Source: an uncultured Clostridia bacterium (GTDB taxonomy: Bacteria; Bacillota; Clostridia; Christensenellales; Borkfalkiaceae). From it: a DNA stretch of 9,792 nucleotides. The stretch spans positions 1 through 9,792 of the forward strand of contig CAMPBJ010000025.1 of the NCBI GenBank assembly GCA_946637575.1, given 5' to 3'. Numbering within the stretch: position 1 is the first letter of the stretch; each line of letters opens with the position of its first letter. This document shows, piece after piece, positions 1-6,901 of this stretch. Position numbers and translations under genes: made by a program. The notes under the pieces are model-generated. The model ran no database searches. It saw nothing but the letters and a program-made list of their open reading frames with translations, and was not told the DNA's origin.

Positions 1-405
1 GGCAGTTTCCCCCGAAAGGTAAACTGAACATAAAAAGTTTTTCTTTTTATCGTCGATAAGTTCGCTGTTTGTAAACGTTCCTGCCGTAACGATACGGACG
101 ATATCGCGCGAAACTAAAGTTTTGCCGTTCGGCTCGGATAATTGTTCGCAGATAGCGACCTTTTCACCCATAGAAACAAGTTTGGCAATATACGTATCAG
201 CCGCGTGGAAAGGTATCCCGCACATGGGCGCGCGTTCCGAAAGACCGCAATCTCTCCCCGTAAGCGTCAGTTCTAAAAGCCCCGAAACCTTCACGGCGTC
301 GTCAAAGAACATTTCGTAAAAATCGCCGAGCCTGTAAAAAAGAACGCAATCTTTGTATTTTTCCTTCATTTGAAGGTAATGTTGCATCATCGGTGAAATA
401 GCCAT
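1..405 (-). CDS. mutS: DNA mismatch repair protein MutS, N-terminal part (gene continues beyond window)
   Basis: MutS recognises mispaired and looped-out bases and starts methyl-independent or strand-directed mismatch repair together with MutL. Only the first 135 codons are visible; a complete MutS has roughly 850-900 residues. They form the mismatch-binding domain I. The start reads MAISPMMQHYLQMK, and the conserved GDFYEMFFDDA stretch contains the Phe-x-Glu mismatch-reading motif (F29, E31). It is followed by LTGRD at about 48-52, MCGIPFHA at 61-68 and VAICEQ at 83-88, all typical of the family. The ATG lies one base after the miaB stop. A good Shine-Dalgarno (AGGGG, 9 nt upstream) sits inside the last miaB codons, so mutS is evidently translated from the miaB transcript. 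miaB-mutS adjacency is common in Clostridia. The frame is open to the window edge with no damage seen. Confidence 0.96.
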   Translation of the reverse strand, partial: MAISPMMQHYLQMKEKYKDCVLFYRLGDFYEMFFDDAVKVSGLLELTLTGRDCGLSERAPMCGIPFHAADTYIAKLVSMGEKVAICEQLSEPNGKTLVSRDIVRIVTAGTFTNSELIDDKKKNFLCSVYLSGETA

Positions 406-406
406 T

Positions 407-1738
407 TTATTTAACCCCTACAAGTTCTCCCAAAAGGGAAATACCGCCCGTTTCGGTGATTTTAACGTTAACAAATCTACCTACAAGCGACTCGTCTGCC
501 TTAAAGTAAGCCATGCGCCCGTAAGTGTCTCTTCCTAAATATTTCTTTTTCTTTTCGTCGTATCCTTCGCAGAGTATCTCAACGGTTTTCCCAAGATATC
601 TTTTAGAATCCTCTCTGTTTATCGAGTTTTGAAGATCGATAAGCCTCATGATGCGCGATTTCGATACCGAAGCAGGGATCTGCCCTTCCATCTTCTCAGC
701 AGGTGTGCCGCTTCTTTTAGAGTAAATAAAGGTAAACGCACCCGAAAATCCGACCTTTTTTACGATATCCATCGTGTCCGAAAAGTCCTCTTCGGTCTCT
801 GTCGGAAACCCGACCATAATGTCCGTGGTTATCGCAATATCGGGTATGTATTTTCTTAAAAGTTCTATCTTATTTAGGTAATCTTCTCTCGTGTACTTGC
901 GGTTCATTAAAGAAAGGATTCTATCAGAGCCTGCTTGTATAGGCAAATGGATCGATTTACACGCCTTTTTGCTTTTCGACAGAGCAACGACAAGGTCTTC
1001 CGTAAGATCTTTCGGGTGATTCGTCATAAAGCGAAGACGAAAGTCCCCGTCTAATTCCGAAACCTTTTCAATAAGGCGGGCAAAAGAGCGGTTTTCTAAG
1101 TCTTTTCCGTAAGAATTGACGTTCTGACCTAAAAGCGTGATCTCCTTATACCCTGCCTCAATTAGACTTTTGCACTCCGCTAAAATATCTTCTTCGCTTC
1201 TCGAACGCTCTCTACCGCGAACGTAAGGCACTATGCAGTAGGTACAGAAGTTGTTGCAACCGTAAGAGATGTTTACCCAAGCGTTCGGATAACTCGTTCT
1301 GTGCGTTCTGCCGTCTTCTATGATATCGCCTTCTTTATCGTAAACGCTGACCGCTTTTTTTCGTTTATCGATGCGTTTAAGCAAAAGTTCCTTAAACTCG
1401 TGAAGATTATGAGTGCCAAACACTATATCGATAAAAGGGAACTTTTTGACAAGCGATTCCGCCCTTCCCTTTTGTTGCGTCATACAACCGCAGACCGCGA
1501 TGATCAAATCTTTATTCTTTCGTTTTATACCTTTTAACGCACCGATATTCCCTTCCGCTTTTTTCTCCGCGTTATCACGAATACAGCAAGTGTTAAAGAC
1601 GATAACGTCCGCGTCTTTCTCGCTTTCCGCAGGTTTTGCCCCCAACTCTTCGAGCGTTCCGGCAAGTTTTTCGGAATCGTGAAGATTCATCTGGCAACCG
1701 TACGTTATAATATAATATTTTTTATTATCTAATATCAT
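407..1738 (-). CDS. miaB: tRNA-2-methylthio-N6-dimethylallyladenosine synthase MiaB
   Basis: MiaB is a radical-SAM methylthiotransferase that converts i6A37 to ms2i6A37 in tRNAs reading UNN codons. The 443-residue protein matches the family length. The N-terminal UPF0004 domain carries the auxiliary [4Fe-4S] ligands C15 (TYGCQMN), C51 (NTCCIRDNAEKKAEGNIG, the MiaB rather than RimO/MtaB form) and C85 (CGCMTQQ). The radical-SAM CX3CX2C is C161, C165, C168 (GCNNFCTYC), followed by VPYVRGRERSR. GQNVNSYG (204-211), HLPIQAGSD (264-272) and DIMVGFPTET (306-315) are further family blocks, and a TRAM domain fills about 378-441. I chose the ATG at 1738 (MILDNKKYYIITYGCQ). The reading frame stays open upstream to 1870, but that extension overlaps the divergent PBP gene and the promoter and has no family match. 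A strong promoter ends only about 3-10 nt before this ATG, so the mRNA is probably leaderless. mutS follows after one base. Confidence 0.96.
   Translation of the reverse strand: MILDNKKYYIITYGCQMNLHDSEKLAGTLEELGAKPAESEKDADVIVFNTCCIRDNAEKKAEGNIGALKGIKRKNKDLIIAVCGCMTQQKGRAESLVKKFPFIDIVFGTHNLHEFKELLLKRIDKRKKAVSVYDKEGDIIEDGRTHRTSYPNAWVNISYGCNNFCTYCIVPYVRGRERSRSEEDILAECKSLIEAGYKEITLLGQNVNSYGKDLENRSFARLIEKVSELDGDFRLRFMTNHPKDLTEDLVVALSKSKKACKSIHLPIQAGSDRILSLMNRKYTREDYLNKIELLRKYIPDIAITTDIMVGFPTETEEDFSDTMDIVKKVGFSGAFTFIYSKRSGTPAEKMEGQIPASVSKSRIMRLIDLQNSINREDSKRYLGKTVEILCEGYDEKKKKYLGRDTYGRMAYFKADESLVGRFVNVKITETGGISLLGELVGVK
415..419 (-). promoter_or_regulatory. Ribosome binding site of mutS inside the miaB 3' end
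   Basis: The minus strand reads AGGGG here, 9 nt before the mutS ATG at 405, overlapping the last codons of miaB (Gly-Val-Lys-stop). The spacing is near-optimal and confirms the mutS start. It implies that mutS and miaB share one mRNA. Confidence 0.75.
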
Positions 1739-1747
1739 AGCGATATT

Positions 1748-1776
1748 ATCATACCTTAAAATAATCTTCGTGTCAA
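1748..1776 (-). promoter_or_regulatory. Sigma-70/sigma-A type promoter for miaB-mutS
   Basis: The minus strand reads a perfect -35 box TTGACA (1776-1771), a 17-nt spacer, and a -10 box TATGAT (1753-1748), five of six consensus bases, continuing as TATGATAAT. This is the best promoter match I found in the window. The expected transcription start, 6-8 nt after the -10 box, falls at about 1742-1740. That leaves only about 2-4 nt before the miaB ATG at 1738, so the transcript should be leaderless or nearly so. Confidence 0.8.
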
Positions 1777-1785
1777 TTTTATAAC
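1756..1785 (+). promoter_or_regulatory. Weak candidate promoter for the PBP gene
   Basis: On the plus strand TTAAAA (1756-1761), an 18-nt spacer and TATAAC (1780-1785) form a poor-to-fair sigma-A match (4/6 and 5/6). It is the best candidate in the 91-bp divergent spacer, and it interleaves with the much stronger miaB promoter. If real, the 5' leader of the PBP mRNA would be about 35-40 nt. In AT-rich DNA such matches arise by chance, so this is tentative. Confidence 0.3.
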
Positions 1786-1829
1786 GTATTTTTAGGGATA
1801 AAAAGGTCAAATTTCTGCATACTACGAGT

Positions 1830-4034
1830 ATGAAAAAAAGGCTTAAAATCACCTTCGCGGTTTTCATCACGGTACTGTTCTTGTTTTTTCTATCATTTTT
1901 GGCTTTTTTCGTTTTGACGGCGGACGCTAAACTCGACGAAGAAAAACTTGAAAATCAGGAGCGGCTCACCTTGTATTATGACAAAAACAACGAACTGCTT
2001 TTTAAAACGTCGAGCGGAGTAAATACGGTAAATATTGAAGAACTCCCGCCATACGTATACAACTCTTTCGTTGCCGTCGAAGACGAAAGGTTTTACTCTC
2101 ATAACGGCGTGGACGCTAAATCTTTATTTCGCGCGTTAATGGCGAATATAAGGACTTTTTCATTTAAAGAAGGCGGTTCGACGATAAGTCAACAACTGAT
2201 AAAAAATACGCAACTTAACAGCGATAAAACGATAAAACGAAAACTGTCCGAATTAAAACTTGCGCTGGAACTTGAAAAAAAATATAAGAAAAGCGATATA
2301 CTTGAAAAGTATATAAATTCGATCTACTTCGGAAACGGTTGCTACGGAATTGCGGACGCTTCCGAATACTATTTCGGTAAAAAACCTGAAAATCTATCCG
2401 TTTCGGAAAGCGCGATCCTAGCGTCGATTATAAAATCGCCTTTAAATTATGCGCCGAATAAGAATCCCGAAAACTGTAAAAAAAGAAGAGATATCGTATT
2501 AAAAAAGATGCTCGAACAAAAATATATAGACGAATTTGAGTATAAAACCGCTTTAGAGAGCGAAATACAAACAAAACCTTACGTAAAATCAACGCAGAAC
2601 TTCTTTTTAAGACAAGCGGAAAAAGAGACGGAAAATATAATAAAAAACTATCCATACGAATATAAAACGCTGAAAGTCTACACAAACTTCGATAAAAAAA
2701 TACAGGAAGACGTCGATCTTTATTTTACTTTGGACAATATCGACTCGGATAAAACGGTGTGCATATTAGACAAGGAAAACCTGGTTGCGGCATACGCTTC
2801 GACGATCGGTGAAAGAGAAAGACGGCTCGGTTCAACGATAAAGCCGGTTTTGGTCTATGCTCCCGCGATCGAAACGGACACGGTTTACCCCTGTTCTATC
2901 GTCAAAGACGAGAAAACCGAGATCGAAGGATATAAATTAAAAAACTATAACGATCTGTATTACGGAAACGTTTCCGTAAGGTTTTCTCTTGCAAAGAGCC
3001 TTAATTCCTGCGCAGTAAAATTACTAAATTCCACGGGAATTGAAAAAAGTAAAGAATACGCAGTAAAGTGCGGCATAAACCTTAAAGATAACGAAAACAA
3101 TCTTTCGATCGCTTTAGGAAACACAGAACACGGCACGACGCTCGTCGATTTATCAGGCGCTTATTCGGTGTTCCGCGACAAAGGAGAATACGTTAAACCT
3201 TCCTTTATCAAAGAAATAATTGACGAAAACGCCAACGTCGTTTATAAAAAGAACAATTCTAAAAACAGAATATTCAGTGTCGGAACATGCGAACTTATGA
3301 ACGATATGTTAAATTATACGGTCAAATACGGAACGGCGAAAGCGTTAAATTCCAAAATACCCCTATGCGCCAAAACGGGAACGGTCGGAAATGAGCACGG
3401 AAACACGGACGCTTATACAGTCTCTTTTAACCGCGATTACGTAATGGGAGTATGGTACGGAAACGCCGACAGTTCTTATATGGATAATAGAATAACGGGC
3501 GGAAGTTATCCCGCAAGACTTGCTGGAAGTATTTGGAATAAAATTTACAACGAAAAAACAGCGCCGGAGTTTTTAGATAATGAAGAGTGCGTTTACCTTG
3601 ATCTCGACAGAGAAGAATACGAAAACGGAAAAATAATTTTAGCGGACGAAAACACGCCTGAAAGGTATAAACTAAAAGAGATTTTTAAAAAATCAAAAAT
3701 ACCGAAAGAGCGCTCAAACAACTTTACAGTACCGAAAGTATTAAAAGCCGAAATATCAGTAGATTACAGCAGAGTAAAGATACAATTATGTCTGACAAAA
3801 TTAGCGAACGCTTATATTTATAAGTCGTATAACGAAAAAAAAGAACTGGTTTTCGATACTAAAAACGTGCCGTACGGTTTTAGTTTTATTGACACGAAAA
3901 TAAAACCGAATACTGAATATGAATACTACGTTATTCCCTATCTTATTAGCGACAAAGGTATAGTTACCGGCGAAACTTATTATTTACAAAAAATAAAGTC
4001 GCCCGAGATAAACTCGGACGACTGGTGGTTGTAA
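1830..4034 (+). CDS. Class A penicillin-binding protein (PBP1A type: glycosyltransferase + transpeptidase) with FN3-like tail
   Basis: A bifunctional peptidoglycan synthase of 734 residues, anchored by one N-terminal membrane segment (about 7-30, after MKKRLK). The GT51 transglycosylase domain (about 50-225) has VEDERFYSHNGVD (catalytic Glu84), EGGSTISQQLIKN (114-126), KLSELKLALELEKKYKKSDILEKYIN (about 138-163, four-residue blocks typical of the family) and YFGNGCYGI. The transpeptidase domain has the three active-site motifs: SxxK as S335-T-I-K338 (LGSTIKP), SxN as S390-L-N392, and KTG at 515-517 (AKTGTVGN). Only about 47 residues separate the NFDKKIQ strand from the nucleophile Ser335, which looks shorter than in classical PBP1A. 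Residues about 632-722 look like a fibronectin type III domain. The ATG at 1830 lacks a good Shine-Dalgarno. The gene stands alone on the plus strand; its 3' end houses the opposite operon's terminator, and it has no terminator of its own that I can see. Confidence 0.93.
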   Translation: MKKRLKITFAVFITVLFLFFLSFLAFFVLTADAKLDEEKLENQERLTLYYDKNNELLFKTSSGVNTVNIEELPPYVYNSFVAVEDERFYSHNGVDAKSLFRALMANIRTFSFKEGGSTISQQLIKNTQLNSDKTIKRKLSELKLALELEKKYKKSDILEKYINSIYFGNGCYGIADASEYYFGKKPENLSVSESAILASIIKSPLNYAPNKNPENCKKRRDIVLKKMLEQKYIDEFEYKTALESEIQTKPYVKSTQNFFLRQAEKETENIIKNYPYEYKTLKVYTNFDKKIQEDVDLYFTLDNIDSDKTVCILDKENLVAAYASTIGERERRLGSTIKPVLVYAPAIETDTVYPCSIVKDEKTEIEGYKLKNYNDLYYGNVSVRFSLAKSLNSCAVKLLNSTGIEKSKEYAVKCGINLKDNENNLSIALGNTEHGTTLVDLSGAYSVFRDKGEYVKPSFIKEIIDENANVVYKKNNSKNRIFSVGTCELMNDMLNYTVKYGTAKALNSKIPLCAKTGTVGNEHGNTDAYTVSFNRDYVMGVWYGNADSSYMDNRITGGSYPARLAGSIWNKIYNEKTAPEFLDNEECVYLDLDREEYENGKIILADENTPERYKLKEIFKKSKIPKERSNNFTVPKVLKAEISVDYSRVKIQLCLTKLANAYIYKSYNEKKELVFDTKNVPYGFSFIDTKIKPNTEYEYYVIPYLISDKGIVTGETYYLQKIKSPEINSDDWWL
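3988..4022 (-). terminator. Intrinsic terminator of the pheT-thiI operon, inside the PBP coding end
   Basis: Read on the minus strand, GUCGUCCGAG (4022-4013), loop UUUAU and CUCGGGCGAC (4007-3998) form a 10-bp GC-rich stem with one U-G wobble, followed directly by UUUAUUUUUU (3997-3988). The hairpin begins 19 nt after the thiI stop. On the plus strand the same position is a C-A mismatch and no U-run follows, so the signal is directed at the minus-strand transcript. It occupies PBP codons from about residue 720 to 731 (around KSPEINSDD). Confidence 0.85.
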
Positions 4035-4041
4035 ATAACGA

Positions 4042-5202
4042 TCAGATCTCTAAAATCTCTACGTTATCTATCGCGTCATTAACGAGCGATTCTACGTCGA
4101 GATTTTTTTCTACTTCCAACACCTTATCAAGATTCGGTTTAATCAGCGGGAACTTCGGTAAAAAAACCGTACAGCAGTCCTCGTAAGGCAAAACCGAAAT
4201 ATCGTAAGTATCTATTTTTCTTGAAATATCTATAATATCGAGCTTATCAAATGCGATAAGCGGACGAAGAACGGGCAATTTTTTAATTACGGAGTTAGAG
4301 GAAGTAATACTCTCAACCGTCTGACTTGCGACTTGCCCAAGACTCTCTCCCGTAATTATAGCCTGACAACCGTTTTTTAAGGAAAGTTTCTCCGCAATTC
4401 GCATCATAAATCTACGCATAATGGTTATCATATACTCTTCAGGACAATGCTCGTGTATCGCTTCCTGTATTTTAGTAAATGAAACGATATTTAATCTCGA
4501 AACGCCGTTATATTCGGTTAGTTTTTTGGTTAAATCAATAACTTTCTGCTTTGCAGCCTCGCCTGTATACGGGAAACTGTGAAAGTGTACGTAATCTAGT
4601 TTCATACCGCGTTTTATGATAGAATACGCGGCGACTGGGCTGTCAATTCCGCCGGATATAAGCATCATACCGCGCCCTGCCGAACCTACCGGCATACCGC
4701 TCATACCCTTTATCGTTTCGTTAAAAATAAAGGTGTTTCCGTCTTCTCTTATATCTATATTGACGGGATATTCGGGGTTTTTAACGTCAACTGATAGTTT
4801 TCCGCCGAAATCTTCGATTATCCTTTCGCCTATAAGCCTTGAAACGCCCATAGAATCCGGCGTAAAAGTCTTGTCTGCCCTGTTCGTAATTATCTTGAAA
4901 GTTCCGCTCTTTTCGGAAAGCAAACCCTTTACCGCAGAATAGATCTCATCCATGTCGCTCGGAACGACTAAAACTCTGCTAAACGTATGCACCCCCGCGA
5001 CCTTTTTTAATTTACTCACGATAGTATCGTAATCGTTTTCATCATAATCGCTTATTAGATACCTGCTACGCATAGGCGTAAACGTGTACTTTATGCCGTT
5101 TAGTGCGTCTTTAACGTTGTTTACAAGTAATTTTTCAAAAAAACCGCGGTTTTTCCCTTTTAAGTGTATTTCACAATATCTGACAATAATTCCGCTTCGC
5201 AT
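4042..5202 (-). CDS. thiI: tRNA 4-thiouridine synthase ThiI, short form without rhodanese domain
   Basis: ThiI adenylates U8 of tRNA and, with persulfide sulfur from a cysteine desulfurase, makes 4-thiouridine, a near-UV sensor. In some bacteria it also supplies sulfur for the thiamine thiazole. The 386-residue protein has an N-terminal ferredoxin-like/THUMP region (about 1-165; RYCEIHLKGKNRGFFE at the start) and a PP-loop AANH domain with SGGIDSPVAAY at 183-193. ITGESLGQVASQT (283-295) and LRPLIAFDK (312-320) follow, ending in PYEDCCTVFLPKFP (339-352) with the conserved Cys343/344. The E. coli protein carries an extra C-terminal rhodanese domain with a second catalytic Cys; it is absent here, as in Bacillus-type ThiI. 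AGAAGG lies 8 nt before the ATG, inside the end of the upstream desulfurase gene, whose stop directly abuts this start. The dedicated partner next door fits the short form. Confidence 0.95.
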   Translation of the reverse strand: MRSGIIVRYCEIHLKGKNRGFFEKLLVNNVKDALNGIKYTFTPMRSRYLISDYDENDYDTIVSKLKKVAGVHTFSRVLVVPSDMDEIYSAVKGLLSEKSGTFKIITNRADKTFTPDSMGVSRLIGERIIEDFGGKLSVDVKNPEYPVNIDIREDGNTFIFNETIKGMSGMPVGSAGRGMMLISGGIDSPVAAYSIIKRGMKLDYVHFHSFPYTGEAAKQKVIDLTKKLTEYNGVSRLNIVSFTKIQEAIHEHCPEEYMITIMRRFMMRIAEKLSLKNGCQAIITGESLGQVASQTVESITSSNSVIKKLPVLRPLIAFDKLDIIDISRKIDTYDISVLPYEDCCTVFLPKFPLIKPNLDKVLEVEKNLDVESLVNDAIDNVEILEI

Positions 5203-6324
5203 TTATTTTACCTTCTTTAATCTATGTGCAATCTCGTTTAGTTTTTGCGCAAGAGCGCTCGCCTGTTCTTTGGTATTATCAATAGAAGAACTGATACGGA
5301 TAACGCCGTCCAGAACGTCGCTATTATAACCGCAGGCGGAAAGAATTCTGCTAAACTTATGTTTAGATGAGCAAGCAGAACCGTTCCCCACGACTATTTT
5401 TTCCGTCTCCAAAGCGTGCATAACCACTTCGCCTTTTAACTTTTTCGCGCTTATGGAAATAACGTAAGGCGAAGCGTTATCTCCGCTTAAAACTGTATAA
5501 ACCGACTTATCGAGCGTATTTAATATCTCTTCTTTAATTGAAACGGCGTTTTCGTAGTGTTTAGTTAATTCAGAAAACCTTTCAGTCGCCGCGTACTCGA
5601 AAACCTTTATACCGAACACGTTTTCAGTTCCGCTACGGAGTCCGTTTTCCTGACCACCGCCTAAAATCAGCGCGTCGATCGGAACGGTCTTTTGTTTAAC
5701 AAGTGCGCCGACGCCTTTAAGTCCGCCTATCTTATGCGCGGATACGGAATATAAATCCACGCCGTTTCCTATTTTATACGGAATCTTTCCGAACGCCTGA
5801 ACGCCGTCCGAGTGGAAGACTGTCTTTGGGTTTATTTTCTTAACATTATCTGCGATTTTATTTATATCGTTTATTGCTCCGGTCTCGTTGTTTACGTGAA
5901 CGACGGAAACAAAGTCTATACTTTTATCAGAATTTACGATATCGAATAAGCCTTCTATGTCAACAGAACCGTCCTTATTTAAAGGCGCAAAGTAAACCTT
6001 TCTGCCGAGCCTTTCCAACTCCTTAAAACAGTTATAAACAGCGGAGTGTTCGCCTAAAGTGGTAACGATCGCGCCGCGCGAGTGATTTTTTAAAATAGCC
6101 TGGTTGTCGCTTTCAGAACCGCAGGAAGTAAAGATAAGTTCGTGAGAAGAAGCGTTTAAGAAAGATAAGAGTTTTTGTTTTGCGGCGTTTATTTCGCTTT
6201 TATTTACGATTCCGCCATGATAAAGCGCGGAAGGGTTGTAAAACTCTTCTGTGTTAAAAACGCTTGCCTTTTCCAAGGCGGTAAAAGACGGTTTAGTTGT
6301 CGCTGCGTTGTCGAAGTATATCAT
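5203..6324 (-). CDS. Cysteine desulfurase, NifS/IscS family (probable sulfur donor to ThiI)
   Basis: A PLP-dependent enzyme that takes sulfur from L-cysteine, leaving alanine and an enzyme persulfide. Its 373 residues match the group I (NifS/IscS) type. Visible are the MIYFDNAATT start, LGEHSAV with His93, NNETGA (145-150), HSDGVQA with Asp173 and Gln176, SVSAHKIGG with the PLP Lys198, GGGQENGLRSGTEN (222-235), and the mobile-loop catalytic Cys318 in GNGSACSSKHK. It sits 4 nt after the small membrane-protein gene and abuts thiI with no spacer. This resembles the nifZ-thiI pair of Bacillus subtilis, where the desulfurase serves ThiI specifically; I infer the same here. No iscU-like scaffold gene is present in the window, which argues against a general Fe-S operon. 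The ATG has no good Shine-Dalgarno, so translation is probably coupled to the upstream gene. Confidence 0.93.
   Translation of the reverse strand: MIYFDNAATTKPSFTALEKASVFNTEEFYNPSALYHGGIVNKSEINAAKQKLLSFLNASSHELIFTSCGSESDNQAILKNHSRGAIVTTLGEHSAVYNCFKELERLGRKVYFAPLNKDGSVDIEGLFDIVNSDKSIDFVSVVHVNNETGAINDINKIADNVKKINPKTVFHSDGVQAFGKIPYKIGNGVDLYSVSAHKIGGLKGVGALVKQKTVPIDALILGGGQENGLRSGTENVFGIKVFEYAATERFSELTKHYENAVSIKEEILNTLDKSVYTVLSGDNASPYVISISAKKLKGEVVMHALETEKIVVGNGSACSSKHKFSRILSACGYNSDVLDGVIRISSSIDNTKEQASALAQKLNEIAHRLKKVK
5211..5216 (-). promoter_or_regulatory. Ribosome binding site of thiI within the desulfurase 3' end
   Basis: The minus strand reads AGAAGG, 8 nt before the thiI ATG at 5202, inside the Lys-Lys-Val-Lys-stop end of the desulfurase gene. 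It fixes the thiI start and indicates a shared mRNA with coupled translation. Confidence 0.75.
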
Positions 6325-6328
6325 ATCT

Positions 6329-6901
6329 TTATAAACAAATTACATCGTGTTTAACGAAAGGCGCAAGATTTGCAATAAATCTTTCGGTACAGTCTAAAAT
6401 AACAAGCGTTTTTCTGGAGTTTATTACAACGTAAATGTAATAGGCAAAATCGATCAGTTTAAGATTTGACGTCGCAATCAGTTCTTCGACGTCCGGGCTT
6501 TCGCTGATCCGCAAAAAGTTCTGATCGTCCGTTTTGCCCACCTTAATTATATCTGCCGGATCGAATTCGGCTATTTCTTTATTTTTAACGTTATTCATTA
6601 CCTTGTTTATTCTGACAGATCCCGTAATAATCGTGTAGTCGTAATCTACGTTAAAACGGTACTTAAACCTTCCTAATACTATCGCCGAAGCAACGAAAAA
6701 CAAAATCATGACGAGATAAACGACAACGGATGCAAGAACGTTATCTTTAATTATAGGAAAATACAAAATACCAAGGATCAAAAAAAGAACGATAATCCAA
6801 CTGAAAACGGACAAGAAAAACATTATACCGTACTTGATCTTTTCACCCCTGGAGTTTTTGCAAACCGACGTTTCTTCGTACCTAAAATCTCTCATAATCA
6901 C
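6329..6901 (-). CDS. Small two-helix membrane protein of unknown function with PH-like cytoplasmic part
   Basis: I do not recognise a function for this 190-residue protein. A short polar N-terminus (1-24) precedes two hydrophobic helices (about 25-50 and 55-78, separated by KDN), then a soluble domain of about 110 residues. That domain begins with YDYTIITGSVRINKVMNNVKNKEI, a pattern reminiscent of the bacterial PH-like/YcxB-type or DUF6106-type proteins often seen beside Clostridia housekeeping genes; this is from memory and unverified. Residues 147-170 look like a beta-rich stretch ending in the strand TLVILD, followed by an amphipathic C-terminal helix (CTERFIANLAPFVKHD). Such a fold would place the soluble part in the cytoplasm. 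The start used is GTG at 6901, which overlaps the mutS2 TGA as GTGA; an ATG two codons later (6895) is an equally good start. It sits between mutS2 and the desulfurase in the operon. Confidence 0.8.
   Translation of the reverse strand: MIMRDFRYEETSVCKNSRGEKIKYGIMFFLSVFSWIIVLFLILGILYFPIIKDNVLASVVVYLVMILFFVASAIVLGRFKYRFNVDYDYTIITGSVRINKVMNNVKNKEIAEFDPADIIKVGKTDDQNFLRISESPDVEELIATSNLKLIDFAYYIYVVINSRKTLVILDCTERFIANLAPFVKHDVICL

Noticed and set aside
122..1682. Several plus-strand open frames of 65-89 codons across mutS and miaB
   Set aside because: All are antisense shadows of strongly supported minus-strand genes, without ribosome sites or recognisable domains.
1735..1752. Five-codon upstream ORF (ATG at 1752) whose TGA overlaps the miaB ATG
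   Set aside because: Its ATG lies in the -10 box, so it would not be in the mRNA made from the clear promoter.
1815..1829. CTG start five codons upstream of the PBP ATG, 8 nt after AGG
   Set aside because: The spacing is good, but CTG starts are very rare. The ATG at 1830 gives a normal positively charged N-terminus before the membrane segment.
1739..1870. 44-codon hydrophobic N-terminal extension of the miaB frame (start at 1870)
   Set aside because: It overlaps the divergent PBP gene and the miaB promoter. MiaB proteins start just before the YGCQMN block, and the hydrophobic look is only the antisense of the PBP membrane segment.
4156..4169. Small CGGT-A-rich-ACCG inverted repeat as a PBP terminator
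   Set aside because: Only 4 bp of stem, no following U-run on the plus strand, and it lies inside conserved thiI coding sequence.
4614..4643. TTGACA on the minus strand inside thiI as an internal promoter
   Set aside because: The bases encode the ThiI PP-loop (GGIDSP), and no good -10 box lies 16-18 nt downstream.
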